A stretch of 64,000 bases of DNA from Xylocopa sonorina (GCF_050948175.1 NW_027490162.1:744001-808000); one strand, 5' to 3'; numbered from the stretch's first letter, positions 27,001 through 42,660 are shown. Translations and numbers: made by a program. Notes: generated by a model not told the origin, from the letters alone.

Positions 27001-29052
27001 TCATTTGAAGTGTAGACGAGGAATACATGACACTTCGCAATTCATATTATATCTTACCATGAAACGTAGAAATGAGGTACGATATCGCGTTTTAAGAATC
27101 ATAAGAACTCTATTGCTACGATACGTAGACATCTGCAAACGCTATTTCCTTGCAAGGAAGTGTCGCATTTACATTCATTTGAAGTGTAGACGAGGAATAC
27201 ATGACACTTCGCAAATCATATTATATCTTACCATGAAACATTGAAATGAGATGCGATATCGCGTTTTAAGAATCATAAGAACTCTATTGCTACGATACGT
27301 AGACATCTGCAAATGCTATTTCCTTGCAAGGAAGTGTCGCATTTACGTTCATTTGAATCGTAGACGAGGATTGCATAACACATCGCAATGAATATTATAT
27401 CTTATCATGACACATAGATATGAGATGCAATATCTCGTTTTATGAAGCATTTGAACTCTATTGCTTCGATACGTAGACATCTGCAAACGCTATTTCCTTG
27501 CAAGGAAGTGTCGCATTTACGTTCATTTGAATCGTAGACGAGGAATGCATAACACTTCGCAATGAATATTATATCTTATCATGACACATAGATATGAGAT
27601 GCAATATCTCGTTTTAAGAAGCATTTGAACTCTATTGCTTCGAAACGTAGACATCTGCAAACGCTATTTCCTTGCAGGGAAGTGTCGCATTTACATTCAT
27701 TTGAAGTGTAGACGAGGAATACATGACACTTCGCAAAACATATTATATCTTACCATGAAACGTAGAAATGAGATGCGATATCGCGTTTTAAGAATCATAA
27801 GAACTCTATTGCTACGATACGTAGACATCTGCAAACGCTATTTCCTTGCAAGGAATTGTCGCATTTACATTCATTTGAAGTGTAGACGAGGAATACATGA
27901 CACTTCCCAAATCATATTATATCTTACCATGAAACATTGAAATGAGATGCGATATCGCGTTTTAAGAATCATAAGAACTCTATTGCTACGATACGTAGAC
28001 ATCTGCAAATGCTATTTCCTTGCAAGGAAGTGTCGCATTCACATTCATTTGAAGTGTAGACGAGGAATACATAACACTTCGCAAATCATATTATATCTTA
28101 CCATGAAACATTGAAATGAGATGCGATATCGCGTTTTAAGAATCATCTGAACTCTATTGTTACGATACGTAGACATCTCCAAACGCTATTTCCTTGCAAG
28201 GAAGTGTCGCATTTACGTTCATTTGAATCGTAGACGAGGAATGCATAACACATCGCAATGAATATTATATCTTATCATGAAACATAGATATGAGATGCAA
28301 TATCTCGTTTTAAGAAGCATTTGAACTCTATTGCTTCGATACGTAGACATCTGCAAACGCTATTTCCTTGCAAGGAAGTGTCGCATTTACATTCATTTGA
28401 AGTGTAGACGAGGAATACATGACACTTCGCAAATCATATTATATCCTACCATGAAACATAGAAATGAGATGCGATATCGCGTTTTAAGAAGCATTAGAAC
28501 TCTATTGCTACGATACGTAGACATCTGCAAATGCTATTTCCTTGCAAGGAAGTGTCGCATTTACGTTCATTTGAATCGTAGACGAGGATTGCATAACACA
28601 TCGCAATGAATATTATATCTTATCATGACACATAGATATGAGATGCAATATCTCGTTTTAAGAAGCATTTGAACTCTATTGCTTCGATACGTAGACATCT
28701 GCAAACGCTATTTCCTTGCAAGGAAGTGTCGCATTTACATTCATTTGAAGTGTAGACTAGGAATACATGATACTTCGCAAATCATATTATATCTTACCAT
28801 GAAACATAGAAATGAGATGCGATATCGCGTTTTAAGAAGCATCAGAAATCCATTGCTACGATACGTAGACATCTGCAATCGCTATTTCCTTGCAAAGAAG
28901 TGTCGCATTTGCCTTCATTTGAAGTGTAGACGAGGAATACATAACACTTCGCAAATCATATTATATCTTACCATGAAACATAGAAATGAGATGCGATATC
29001 GCGTTTTAAGAAGCATTAGAACTCTATTGCTACGATACGTAGACATCTGCAA
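24007..29052. repeat. 29-monomer segment, copy 1 (5046 bp)
   Basis: This stretch is repeated directly after itself at an offset of 5046 bp (29 x 174). Rare private variants are shared, including GAACACTATTG near 24,323/29,369, ACACATAGGTATGAG near 24,455/29,500, GAACTCTTTTGC near 25,714/30,760, CACTTCCCAAATC near 27,903/32,950 and CGTTTTATGAAGC near 27,437/32,484. Every segment spot-checked was identical or nearly so. All three monomer types are included. There is no gene. Confidence 0.95.
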
Positions 29053-32000
29053 TCGCTATTTCCTTGCAAGGAATTGTCGCATTTACATTCATTTGAAGTG
29101 TAGACGAGGAATACATGACACTTCGCAAATCATATTATATCTTACCATGAAACATTGAAATGAGATGCGATATCGCGTTTTAAGAATCATAAGAACTCTA
29201 TTGCTACGATACGTAGACATCTGCAAATGCTATTTCCTTGCAAGGAAGTGTCGCATTCACATTCATTTGAAGTGTAGACGAGGAATACATAACACTTCGC
29301 AAATCATATTATATCTTACCATGAAACATTGAAATGAGATGCGATATCGCGTTTTAAGAATCATCTGAACACTATTGTTACGATACGTAGACATCTCCAA
29401 ACGCTATTTCCTTGCAAGGAAGTGTCGCATTTACGTTCATTTGAATCGTAGACGAGGATTGCATAACACATCGCAATGAATATTATATCTTATCATGACA
29501 CATAGGTATGAGATGCAATATCTCGTTTTAAGAAGCATTTGAACTCTATTGCTTCGATACGTAGACATCTGCAAACGCTATTTCCTTGCAAGGAAGTGTC
29601 GCATTTACATTCATTTGAAGTGTAGACGAGGAATACATGATACTTCGCAAATCATATTATATCTTACCATGAAACATAGAAATGAGATGCGATATCGCGT
29701 TTTAAGAAGCATTAGAACTCTATTGCTACGATACGTAGACATCTGCAATCGCTATTTCCTTGCAACGAAGTGTCGCATTTACTTTCATTTGAATCGTAGA
29801 CGAGGAATGCATAACACTTCGCAATGAATATTATATCTTATCTTGAAACATAGATATGAGATGCGATATCGCGTTTTAAGAATCATATGAACTCTATAGT
29901 TACGATACGTAGACATCTCCAAACGCTATTTCCTTGCAAGGAAGTGTCGCATTTACGTTCATTTGAATCGTAGACGAGGAATGCATAACACTTCGCAATG
30001 AATATTATATCTTATCATGAAACATAGATATGAGATGCAATATCTCGTTTTAAGAAGCATTTGAACTCTATTGCTTCGATACGTAGACATCTGCAAACGC
30101 TATTTCCTTGCAAGGAAGTGTCGCATTTACATTCATTTGAAGTGTAGACGAGGAATACATGACACTTCGCAAATCATATTATATCCTACCATGAAACATA
30201 GAAATGAGATGCGATATCGCGTTTTAAGAAGCATTAGAACTCTATTGCTACGATACGTAGACATCTGCAAACGCTATTTCCTTGCAAGGAAGTGTCGCAT
30301 TTACATTCATTTGAAGTGCAGACGAGGAATACATAACACTTCGCAAATCATATTATATCTTACCATGAAACATAGAAATGAGATCCGATATCGCGTTCTA
30401 AGAATCATAAGAACTCTATTGCTACGATACGTAGACATCTGCAAACGCTATTTCCTTGCAGGGAAGTGTCGCATTTACATTCATTTGAAGTGTAGACGAG
30501 GAATACATGACACTTCGCAAAACATATTATATCTTACCATGAAACGTAGAAATGAGATGCGATATCGCGTTTTAAGAATCATAAGAACTCTATTGCTACG
30601 ATACGTAGACATCTGCAAACGCTATTTCCTTGCAAGGAATTGTCGCATTTACATTCATTTGAAGTGTAGACGAGGAATACATGACACTTCGCAAATCATA
30701 TTATATCTTACCATGAAACATTGAAATGAGATGCGATATCGCGTTTTAAGAATCATAAGAACTCTTTTGCTACGATACGTAGACATCTGCAAATGCTATT
30801 TCCTTGCAAGGAAGTGTCGCATTCACATTCATTTGAAGTGTAGACGAGGAATACATAACACTTCGCAAATCATATTATATCTTACCATGAAACATTGAAA
30901 TGAGATGCGATATCGCGTTCTAAGAATCATAAGAACTCTACTGTTACGATACGTAGACATCTGCAAACGCTATTTCCTTGCAAGGAAGTGTCGCATTTAC
31001 GTTCATTTGAATCGTAGACGAGGAATGCATAACACATCGCAATGAATATTATATCTTATCATGACACATAGATATGAGATGCAATATCTCGTTTTAAGAA
31101 GCATTTGAACTCTATTGCTTCGATACGTAGACATCTGCAAACGCTATTTCCTTGCAAGTAAGTGTCGCATTTACATTCATTTGAAGTGTAGACGAGGAAT
31201 ACATGATACTTCGCAAATCATATTATATCTTACCATGAAACATAGAAATGAGATGCGATATCGCGTTTTAAGAAGCATCAGAAATCCATTGCTACGATAC
31301 GTAGACATCTGCAATCGCTATTTCCTTGCAAAGAAGTGTCGCATTTACCTTCATTTGAAGTGTAGACGAGGAATACATAACACTTCGCAAATCATATTAT
31401 ATCTTACCATGAAACATAGAAATGAGATGCGATATCGCGTTTTAAGAAGCATTAGAACTCTATTGCTACGATACGTAGACATCTGCAATCGCTATTTCCT
31501 TGCAACGAAGTGTCGCATTTACTTTCATTTGAATCGTAGACGATGAATGCATAACACTTCGCAATGAATATTATATCCTATCTTGAAACATAGATATGAG
31601 ATGCGATATCGCGTTTTAAGAATCATATGAACTCTATTGTTACGATACGTAGACATCTCCAAACGCTATTTCCTTGCAAGGAAGTGTCGCATTTACCTTC
31701 ATTTGAATCGTAGACGAGGAATGCATAACACTTCGCAAGGAATATTATATCTTATCATGAAACATAGATATGAGATGCGATATCGCGTTTTAAGAAGCAT
31801 TAGAACTCTATTGCTACGATACGTAGACATCTGCAAACGCTATTTCCTTGCAAGGAAGTGTCGCATTTACATTCATTTGAAGTGCAGACGAGGAATACAT
31901 AACACTTCGCAAATCATATTATATCTTACCATGAAACATAGAAATGAGATCCGATATCGCGTTGTAAGTATCATAAGAACTCTATTGCTACGATACGTAG

Positions 32001-34098
32001 ACATCTGCAAACGCTATTTCCTTGCAGGGAAGTGTCGCATTTACATTCATTTGAAGTGTAGACGAGGAATACATGACACTTCGCAATTCATATTATATCT
32101 TACCATGAAACGTAGAAATGAGGTACGATATCGCGTTTTAAGAATCATAAGAACTCTATTGCTACGATACGTAGACATCTGCAAACGCTATTTCCTTGCA
32201 AGGAAGTGTCGCATTTACATTCATTTGAAGTGTAGACGAGGAATACATGACACTTCGCAAATCATATTATATCTTACCATGAAACATTGAAATGAGATGC
32301 GATATCGCGTTTTAAGAATCATAAGAACTCTATTGCTACGATACGTAGACATCTGCAAATGCTATTTCCTTGCAAGGAAGTGTCGCATTTACGTTCATTT
32401 GAATCGTAGACGAGGATTGCATAACACATCGCAATGAATATTATATCTTATCATGACACATAGATATGAGATGCAATATCTCGTTTTATGAAGCATTTGA
32501 ACTCTATTGCTTCGATACGTAGACATCTGCAAACGCTATTTCCTTGCAAGGAAGTGTCGCATTTACGTTCATTTGAATCGTAGACGAGGAATGCATAACA
32601 CTTCGCAATGAATATTATATCTTATCATGACACATAGATATGAGATGCAATATCTCGTTTTAAGAAGCATTTGAACTCTATTGCTTCGAAACGTAGACAT
32701 CTGCAAACGCTATTTCCTTGCAGGGAAGTGTCGCATTTACATTCATTTGAAGTGTAGACGAGGAATACATGACACTTCGCAAAACATATTATATCTTACC
32801 ATGAAACGTAGAAATGAGATGCGATATCGCGTTTTAAGAATCATAAGAACTCTATTGCTACGATACGTAGACATCTGCAAACGCTATTTCCTTGCAAGGA
32901 ATTGTCGCATTTACATTCATTTGAAGTGTAGACGAGGAATACATGACACTTCCCAAATCATATTATATCTTACCATGAAACATTGAAATGAGATGCGATA
33001 TCGCGTTTTAAGAATCATAAGAACTCTATTGCTACGATACGTAGACATCTGCAAATGCTATTTCCTTGCAAGGAAGTGTCGCATTCACATTCATTTGAAG
33101 TGTAGACGAGGAATACATAACACTTCGCAAATCATATTATATCTTACCATGAAACATTGAAATGAGATGCGATATCGCGTTTTAAGAATCATCTGAACTC
33201 TATTGTTACGATACGTAGACATCTCCAAACGCTATTTCCTTGCAAGGAAGTGTCGCATTTACGTTCATTTGAATCGTAGACGAGGAATGCATAACACATC
33301 GCAATGAATATTATATCTTATCATGAAACATAGATATGAGATGCAATATCTCGTTTTAAGAAGCATTTGAACTCTATTGCTTCGATACGTAGACATCTGC
33401 AAACGCTATTTCCTTGCAAGGAAGTGTCGCATTTACATTCATTTGAAGTGTAGACGAGGAATACATGACACTTCGCAAATCATATTATATCCTACCATGA
33501 AACATAGAAATGAGATGCGATATCGCGTTTTAAGAAGCATTAGAACTCTATTGCTACGATACGTAGACATCTGCAAATGCTATTTCCTTGCAAGGAAGTG
33601 TCGCATTTACGTTCATTTGAATCGTAGACGAGGATTGCATAACACATCGCAATGAATATTATATCTTATCATGACACATAGATATGAGATGCAATATCTC
33701 GTTTTAAGAAGCATTTGAACTCTATTGCTTCGATACGTAGACATCTGCAAACGCTATTTCCTTGCAAGGAAGTGTCGCATTTACATTCATTTGAAGTGTA
33801 GACTAGGAATACATGATACTTCGCAAATCATATTATATCTTACCATGAAACATAGAAATGAGATGCGATATCGCGTTTTAAGAAGCATCAGAAATCCATT
33901 GCTACGATACGTAGACATCTGCAATCGCTATTTCCTTGCAAAGAAGTGTCGCATTTGCCTTCATTTGAAGTGTAGACGAGGAATACATAACACTTCGCAA
34001 ATCATATTATATCTTACCATGAAACATAGAAATGAGATGCGATATCGCGTTTTAAGAAGCATTAGAACTCTATTGCTACGATACGTAGACATCTGCAA
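29053..34098. repeat. 29-monomer segment, copy 2 (5046 bp)
   Basis: Tandem copy of 24,007-29,052. The join is recognisable because sequence up to T at 29,053 follows the right-hand flank type (GCAATCGC, as at 34,099), whereas sequence from G at 29,070 follows the left end of copy 1 (GCAAGGAATTG, as at 24,024). The 16 bases between, CGCTATTTCCTTGCAA, are common to both. After 34,099 the parental right flank continues with GCAACGAAGTG. Confidence 0.95.
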
Positions 34099-37000
34099 TC
34101 GCTATTTCCTTGCAACGAAGTGTCGCATTTACTTTCATTTGAATCGTAGACGATGAATGCATAACACTTCGCAATGAATATTATATCCTATCTTGAAACA
34201 TAGATATGAGATGCGATATCGCGTTTTAAGAATCATATGAACTCTATTGTTACGATACGTAGACATCTCCAAACGCTATTTCCTTGCAAGGAAGTGTCGC
34301 ATTTACGTTCATTTGAATCGTAGACGAGGAATGCATAACACTTCGCAATGAATATTATATCTTATCATGAAACATAGATATGAGATGCGATATCGCGTTT
34401 TAAGAAGCATTAGAACTCTATTGCTACGATACGTAGATATCTGCAAACGCTATTTCCTTGCAAGGAAGTGTCGCATTTACATTCATTTGAAGTGCAGACG
34501 AGGAATACATAACACTTCGCAAATCATATTATATCTTACCATGAAACATAGAAATGAGATCCGATATCGCGTTGTAAGAATCATAAGAACTCTATTGCTA
34601 CGATACGTAGACATCTGCAAACGCTATTTCCTTGCAGGGAAGTGTCGCATTTACATTCATTTGAAGTGTAGACGAGGAATACATGACACTTCGCAAATCA
34701 TATTATATCTTACCATGAAACATTGAAATGAGATGCGATATCACGTTTTAAGAATCATAAGAACTCTATTGCTACGATACGTAGACATCTGCAAATGCTA
34801 TTTCCTTGCAAGGAAGTGTCGCATTCACATTCATTTGAAGTGTAGACGAGGAATACATAACACTTCGCAAATCATATTATATCTTACCATGAAACATTGA
34901 AATCAGATGCGATATCGCGTTTTAAGAATCATCTGAACTCTATTGTTACGATACGTAGACATCTCCAAACGCTATCTCCTTGCAAGGAAGTGTCGCATTT
35001 ACGTTCATTTGAATCGTAGACGAGGAATGCATAACACTTCGCAATGAATATTATATCTTATCATGACACATAGATATGAGATGCAATATCTCGTTTTAAG
35101 AAGCATTTGAACTCTGTTGCTTCGATACGTAGACATCTGCAAACGCTATTTCCTTGCAAGGAAGTGTCGCATTTACATTCATTTGAAGTGTAGACGAGGA
35201 ATACATGACACTTCGCAAGTCATATTATATCCTACCATGAAACATAGAAATGAGATGCGATATCGCGTTTTAAGAAGCATTAGAACTCTATTGCTACGAT
35301 ACGTAGACATCTGCAAATGCTATTTCCTTGCAAGGAAGTGTCGCATTCACATTCATTTGAAGTGTAGACGAGGAATACATAACACTTCGCAAATCATATT
35401 ATATCTTACCATGAAACATTGAAATGAGATGCGATATCGCGTTCTAAGAATCATAAGAACTCTACTGTTACGATACGTAGACATCTGCAAACGCTATTTC
35501 CTTGCAAGGAAGTGTCGCATTTACGTTCATTTGAATCGTAGACGAGGAATGCATAACACATCGCAATGAATATTATATCTTATCATGACACATAGATATG
35601 AGATGCAATATCTCGTTTAAAGAAGCATTTGAACTCTATTGCTTCGATACGTAGACATCTGCAAACGCTATTTCCTTGCAAGGAAGTGTCGCATTTACAT
35701 TCATTTGAAGTGTAGACGAGGAATACATGACACTTCGCAAATCATATTATATCCTACCATGAAACATAGAAATGAGATGCGATATTGCGTTTTAAGAAGC
35801 ATTAGAACTCTACTGCTACGATACGTAGACATCTGCAAACGCTATTTCCTAGCGAGGAAGTGTCGCGTTTGCATTCATTTGAAGTGTAGACGAGGAACAC
35901 ATAACACTCCGCAAATCATATTATATCTTACCATGAAACATAGAAATGAGATGCGATATCGCGTTTTAAGAACCATAAGAACTCTACTGCTACGATACGT
36001 AGACATCTGCAATCGCTATTTCCTTGCAAAGAAGTGTCGCATTTACATTCATTTGAATCGTAGACGAGGAATGCATAACACTTCGCAATGAATATTATAT
36101 CTTATCTTGAAACATAGATATGAGATGCGATATCGCGTTTTAAGAATCATAAGAACTCTATTGCTACGATACGTAGACATCTGCAAATGCTATTTCCTTG
36201 CAAGGAAGTGCCGCATTTACGTTCATTTGAATCGTAGACGAGGATTGCATAACACATCGCAATGAATATTATATCTTATCATGACACATAGATATGAAAT
36301 GCAATATCTCGTTTTAAGAAGCATTTGAACTCTATTGCTTCGATACGTAGACATCTGCAAACGCTATTTCCTTGCAAGGAAGTGTCGCATTTACATTCAT
36401 TTGAAGTGTAGACGAGGAATACATGATACCTCGCAAATCATATTATATCTTACCATGAAACATAGAAATGAGGTGCGATATCGCGTTTTAAGAAGCATCA
36501 GAAATCCATTGCTACGATACGTAGACATCTGCAATCGCTATTTCCTTGCAATGAAGTGTCGCATTTACCTTCATTTGAAGTGTAGACGAGGAATACATAA
36601 CACTTCGCAAATCATATTATATCTTACCATGAAACATAGATATGAGATGCGATATCGCGTTTTAAGAATCATATGAACTCAATTGTTACGATACGTAGAC
36701 ATCTCCAAACGCTATTTCCTTGCAAGGAAGTGTCGCATTTACGTTCATTTGAATCGTAGACGAGGAATGCATAACACTTCGCAATGAATATTATATCTTA
36801 TCATGACACATAGATATGAGATGCAATATCTCGTTTTAAGAAGCATTTGAACTCTATTGCTTCGATACGTAGACATCTGCAAACGCTATTTCCTTGCAGG
36901 GAAGTGTCGCATTTACATTCATTTGAAGTGTAGACGAGGAATACATGACACTTCGCAAAACATATTATATCTTACCATGAAACGTAGAAATGAGATGCGA

Positions 37001-38700
37001 TATCGCGTTTTAAGAATCATAAGAACTCTATTGCTACGATACGTAGACATCTGCTAACGCTATTTCCTTGCAAGGAATTGTCGCATTTACATTCATTTGA
37101 AGTGTAGACGAGGAATACATAACACTCCGCAAATCATATTATATCTTACCATGAAACATAGAAATGAGATGCGATATCGCGTTTTAAGAACCATAAGAAC
37201 TCTACTGCTACGATACGTAGACATCTGCAATCGCTATTTCCTTGCAAAGAAGTGTCGCATTTACATTCATTTGAAGTGTAGTCGAGGAATACATAACACT
37301 TCGCAAATCATATTATATCTTACCATGAAACATAGAAATGAGATGCGATATCGCGTTTTAAGAAGCATTAGAACTCTATTGCTACGATACGTAGACATCT
37401 GCAATCGCTATTTCCTTGCAACGAAGTGTCGCATTTACTTTCATTTGAATCGTAGACGAGGAATGCATAACACTTCGCAATGAATATTATATCTTATCTT
37501 GAAACATAGATATGAGATGCGATATCGCGTTTTAAGAATCATATGAACTCTATTGTTACGATACGTAGACATCTCCAAACGCTATTTCCTTGTAAGGAAG
37601 TGTCGCATTTACGTTCATTTGAATCGTAGACGAGGAATGCATAACACTTCGCAATGAATATTATATCTTATCATGAAACATAGATATGAGATGCAATATC
37701 TCGTTTTAAGAAGCATTTGAACTCTATTGCTTCGATACGTAGACATCTGCAAACGCTATTTCCTTGCAAGGAAGTGTCGCATTTACATTCATTTGAAGTG
37801 TAGACGAGAAATACATGACACTTCGCAAATCATATTATATCCTACCATGAAACATAGAAATGAGATGCGATATCGCGTTTTAAGAAGCATTAGAACTCTA
37901 TTGCTACGATACGTAGACATCTGCAAACGCTATTTCCTTGCATGGAAGTGTCGCATTCACATTCATTTGAAGTGCAGACGAGGAATACATAACACTTCGC
38001 AAATCATATTATATCTTACCATGAAACATAGAAATGAGATCCGATATCGCGTTCTAAGAATCATAAGAACTCTATTGCTACGATACGTAGACATCTGCAA
38101 ACGCTATTTCCTTGCAGGGAAGTGTCGCATTTACATTCATTTGAAGTGTAGACGAGGAATACATGACACTTCGCAAACATATTATATCTTACCATGAAAC
38201 GTAGAAATGAGATGCGATATCGCGTTTGAAGAATCATAAGAACTCTATTGCTACGATACGTAGACATCTGCAAACGCTATTTCCTTGCAAGGAATTGTCG
38301 TATTTACATTCATTTGAAGTGCAGACGAGGAATACATGACACTTCGCAAATCATATTATATCTTACCATGAAACATTGAAATGAGATGCGATATCGCGTT
38401 TTAAGAATCATAAGAACTCTATTGCTACGATACGTAGACATCTGCAAATGCTATTTCCTTGCAAGGAAGTGTCGCATTCACATTCATTTGAAGTGTAGAC
38501 GAGGAATACATAACACTTCGCAAATCATATTATATCTTACCATGAAACATTGAAATGAGATGCGATATCGCGTTCTAAGAATCATAAGAACTCTACTGTT
38601 ACGATACGTAGACATCTGCAAACGCTATTTCCTTGCAAGGAAGTGTCGCATTTACGTTCATTTGAATCGTAGACGAGGAATGCATAACACATCGCAATGA
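34099..38700. repeat. Right part of the type C-rich region, donor-like segments
   Basis: About 26 monomers of types A, B and C. Much of it recurs to the right: 35.1-37.1 kb resembles 42.2-44.6 kb (offset stepping from 7133 to 7481 bp, each step one extra monomer), and about 37.4-38.2 kb resembles 49.05-49.9 kb (offset about 11,653). One isolated deletion occurs near 38,177 (CGCAAACAT for CGCAAAACAT). No unique sequence is seen. Confidence 0.85.
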
Positions 38701-41700
38701 ATATTATATCTTATCATGACACATAGATATGAGATGCAATATCTCGTTTTAAGAAGCATTTGAACTCTATTGCTACGATACGTAGTCATCTGCAAACGCT
38801 ATTTCCTTGCAGGGAAGTGTCGCATTTACATTCATTTGAAGTGTAGACGAGGAATACATGACACTTCGCAATTCATATTATATCTTACCATGAAACGTAG
38901 AAATGAGATGCGATATCGCGTTTTAAGAATCATAAGAGCTCTATTGCTACGATACGTAGACATCTGCAAGCGCTATTTCCTTGCAACGAAGTGTCGCATT
39001 TACATTCATTTGAAGTGTAGACGAGGAATACATGACACTTCGCAAATCATATTATATCTTACCATGAAACATTGAAATGAGATGCGATATCGCGTTTTAA
39101 GAATCATAAGAACTCTATTGCTACGATACGTAGACATCTGCAAATGCTATTTCCTTGCAAGGAAGTGTCGCATTCACATTCATTTGAAGTGTAGACGAGG
39201 AATACATAACACTTCGCAAATCATATTATATCTTACCATGAAACATTGAAATGAGATGCGATATCGCTTTCTAAGAATCATAAGAACTCTACTGTTACGA
39301 TACGTAGACATCTGCAAACGCTATTTCCTTGCAAGGAAGTGACCCATTTACGTTCATTTGAATCGTAGACGAGGAATGCATAACACATCGCAATGAACAT
39401 TATATCTTATCATGACACATAGATATGAGATGCAATATCTCGTTTTAAGAAGCATTTGAACTCTATTGCTTCGATACGTAGACATCTGCAAACGCTATTT
39501 CCTTGCAGGGAAGGGTCGCATTTACATTCATTTGAAGTGTAGACGAGGAATACATGACACTTCGCAAATCATATTATATCTTACCATGAAACATAGAAAT
39601 GAGATGCGATATCGCTTTTCAAGAATCATAAGAACTCTATTGATACGATACGTAGACATCTGCAAACGCTATTTCCTTGCAAGGAAGTGCCGCATTTACG
39701 TTCATTTGAATCGTAGACGAGGAATGCATAACACTTCGCAATGAATATTATATCTTATCATGAAACATAGATATGAGATGCAATATCTCGTTTTATGAAG
39801 CATTTGAACACTATTGCTTCGATACGTAGAGATATGCAAACGCTATTTCCTTGCAAGGAAGTGTCGCATTTACATTCATTTGAAGTGTAGACGAGGAATA
39901 CATAACACTTCGCAAATCATATTATATCTTAGCATGAAACATAGAAATGAGATGCGATATCGCGTTTTAAGAAGGATTAGAACTCTATTGTTACGATACG
40001 TAGACATCTGCAAACGCTGTTTCCTTGCAAGGAAGTGTCGCATTTACGTTCATTTGAATCGTAGACGAGGAATGCATAACACTTCGCAATGAATATTATA
40101 TCTTATCATGAAACATAAATATGTGATGCAATATCTCGTTTTATGAAGCATTAGAAAGCTAATGCTACGATACGTAGACATCTGCAAACGCTATTTCCTT
40201 GCAAGGAAGTGTCGCATTTACATTCATTTGAATCGTAGACGAGAAATGCATAACACTTCGCTTTGAATATTATATCTTATTATGAAACATAGATATGGGA
40301 TACAATATCTCCTTCTAAGAAGCATTTGAACTCTATTGCTTCGATACGTAGACATCTGCAAACGCTATTTCCTTGCAAGGAAGTGTCGCATTTACATTCA
40401 TTTGAATCGTAGACGAGGAATGCATAACACTTCGCAATGAATATTATATCTTATCATGAAACATAGGTACGAGATGCAATATCTCGTTTTAAGAAGCACT
40501 TGAACTCTATTGCTCCGATATGTAGACATCTGCAAACGCTATTTCCTTGCAAGGAAGTGTCGCACTTACATTCATTTGAATCGTAGACGAGGAATGCATA
40601 ACACTTCGCAATGAATATTATATCTTACCATGAAACATAGAAATGAGATCCGATATCGAGTTTTAAGAAGCATTAGAAATCTATTGCTACGGTACGTAGA
40701 CATCTGCAAACGCTATTTCCTTGCAAGGAAGTGTCACACTTACATTCATTTGAAGTGTAGAAGAGGAATACATGACACGTCGCAAATCATATTATATCTT
40801 ACCATGAAAGATAGAAATGAGACGCGATATCGCGTTTTAAGAAGCATTAGAAAGCTAATGCTACGATACGTAGACATCTGCAAACGCAATTTCCTAGCGA
40901 GGAAGTATCGCATTCACATTCATTTGAAGTGTAGACGAGGAATACATAACACTTCGCAAATCATGTCATATCTTACCATGAAACATAGAAATGAGATGCG
41001 ATATCGCGTTTTAAGAATCATATGAACTCTATTGCTACGATAAGTAGACATCTGCAATCGCTATTTCCTTGCAAGGAAGTGTCGCATTTACATTCATGTG
41101 AAGTGTGGACGAGGAATACATAACACTCCGCAAGTCATATTATATCTTACCATGAAACATAGAAATGAGATGCGATATCGCGTTTTAAGAAGCATTAGAA
41201 CTCTATCGCTACGATACCTAGACATCTGCAGACGCTATTTCCTGGCAAGGAAGTGTCGCATTTACATTCATTTGAATCGTAGACGAGGAATGCATAACAC
41301 TTTGCAATGAATATTATATCTTATCATGAATCATAGATATGGGATGCGATATCGCGTTTTAAGAAGCATTAGAACTCTATCGCTACGATACGTAGACATC
41401 TGGAAGCGCTATTTCCTAGCGCGGAAGTGTCGCATTTACACTCATTTGAATCGTATACGAGGAATGCATAACACTTCGCAATGAATATTATATCTTATCA
41501 TGAAACATAGATATGAGATGCAATATCTCGTTTTAAGAAGCATTTGAACTCTATTGCTACGATACCTAGACATCTGCAAACACTATTTCCTTGCAAGGAA
41601 GTGTCGCATTTACATTCATTTGAATCGTAGACGAGGAATGCATAACACTTCGCAATGAATATTATATCTTACCATGAAACATAGAAATGAGATCCGATAT

Positions 41701-42660
41701 CGAGTTTTAAGAAGCATTAGAAATCTATTGCTACGATACGTAGACATCTGCAAACGCTATTTCCTTGCAAGGAAGTGTCGCATTTACATTCATTTGAAGT
41801 GTAGACGAGGAATACATGACTCTTCGCAAATCATATCATATCTTTCCATGAAACATAGAAATGAGATGCGATATCGCGTTTTATGAAGCATTAGAACTCT
41901 ATCGCTACGATACCTAGACATCTCCAGACACTATTTCCTAGCAAGGAAGTGTCGCATTCACATTCATTTGAAGTGTAGACGAGGAATACATAACACTTCG
42001 CAAATCATATTATATCTTACCATGAAACATTGAAATCAGATGCGATATCGCGTTTTAAGAATCATCTGAACTCTATTGTTACGATACGTAGACATCTCCA
42101 AACGCTATTTCCTTGCAAGGAAGTGTCGCATTTACGTTCATTTGAATCGTAGACGAGGAATGCATAACACTTCGCAATGAATATTATATCTTATCATGAC
42201 ACATAAATATGAGATGCAATATCTCGTTTTAAGAAGCATTTGAACTCTGTTGCTTCGATACGTAGACATCTGCAAACGCTATTTCCTTGCAAGGAAGTGT
42301 CGCATTTACATTCATTTGAAGTGTAGACGAGGAATACATGACACTTCGCAAGTCATATTATATCCTACCATGAAACATAGAAATGAGATGCGATATCGCG
42401 TTTTAAGAAGCATTAGAACTCTATTGCTACGATACGTAGACATCTGCAAATGCTATTTCCTTGCAATGAAGTGTCGCATTCACATTCATTTGAAGTGTAG
42501 ACGAGGAATACATAACACTTCGCAAATCATATTATATCTTACCATGAAACATTGAAATGAGATGCGATATCGCGTTCTAAGAATCATAAGAACTCTACTG
42601 TTACGATACGTAGACATCTGCAAACGCTATTTCCTTGCAAGGAAGTGTCGCATTTACGTT
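38700..42660. repeat. Mosaic satellite block; part recurs about 11.1 kb downstream
   Basis: Divergent type B units (TTCGCTTTGAATATT, ATCTCCTTCTAAG, TAGGTACGAGATG) and type A units with rare changes (GCATTAGAAAGCTAATGC, CGATAAGTAGAC, GAAGTATCGC). About 39,960-41,960 matches about 51,092-53,090 at offset 11,132, which is 64 monomers minus the 4 net bases lost in the indel cluster between them. From about 41,960 the sequence switches to a copy of the 34.8-35.4 kb region. Confidence 0.88.
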
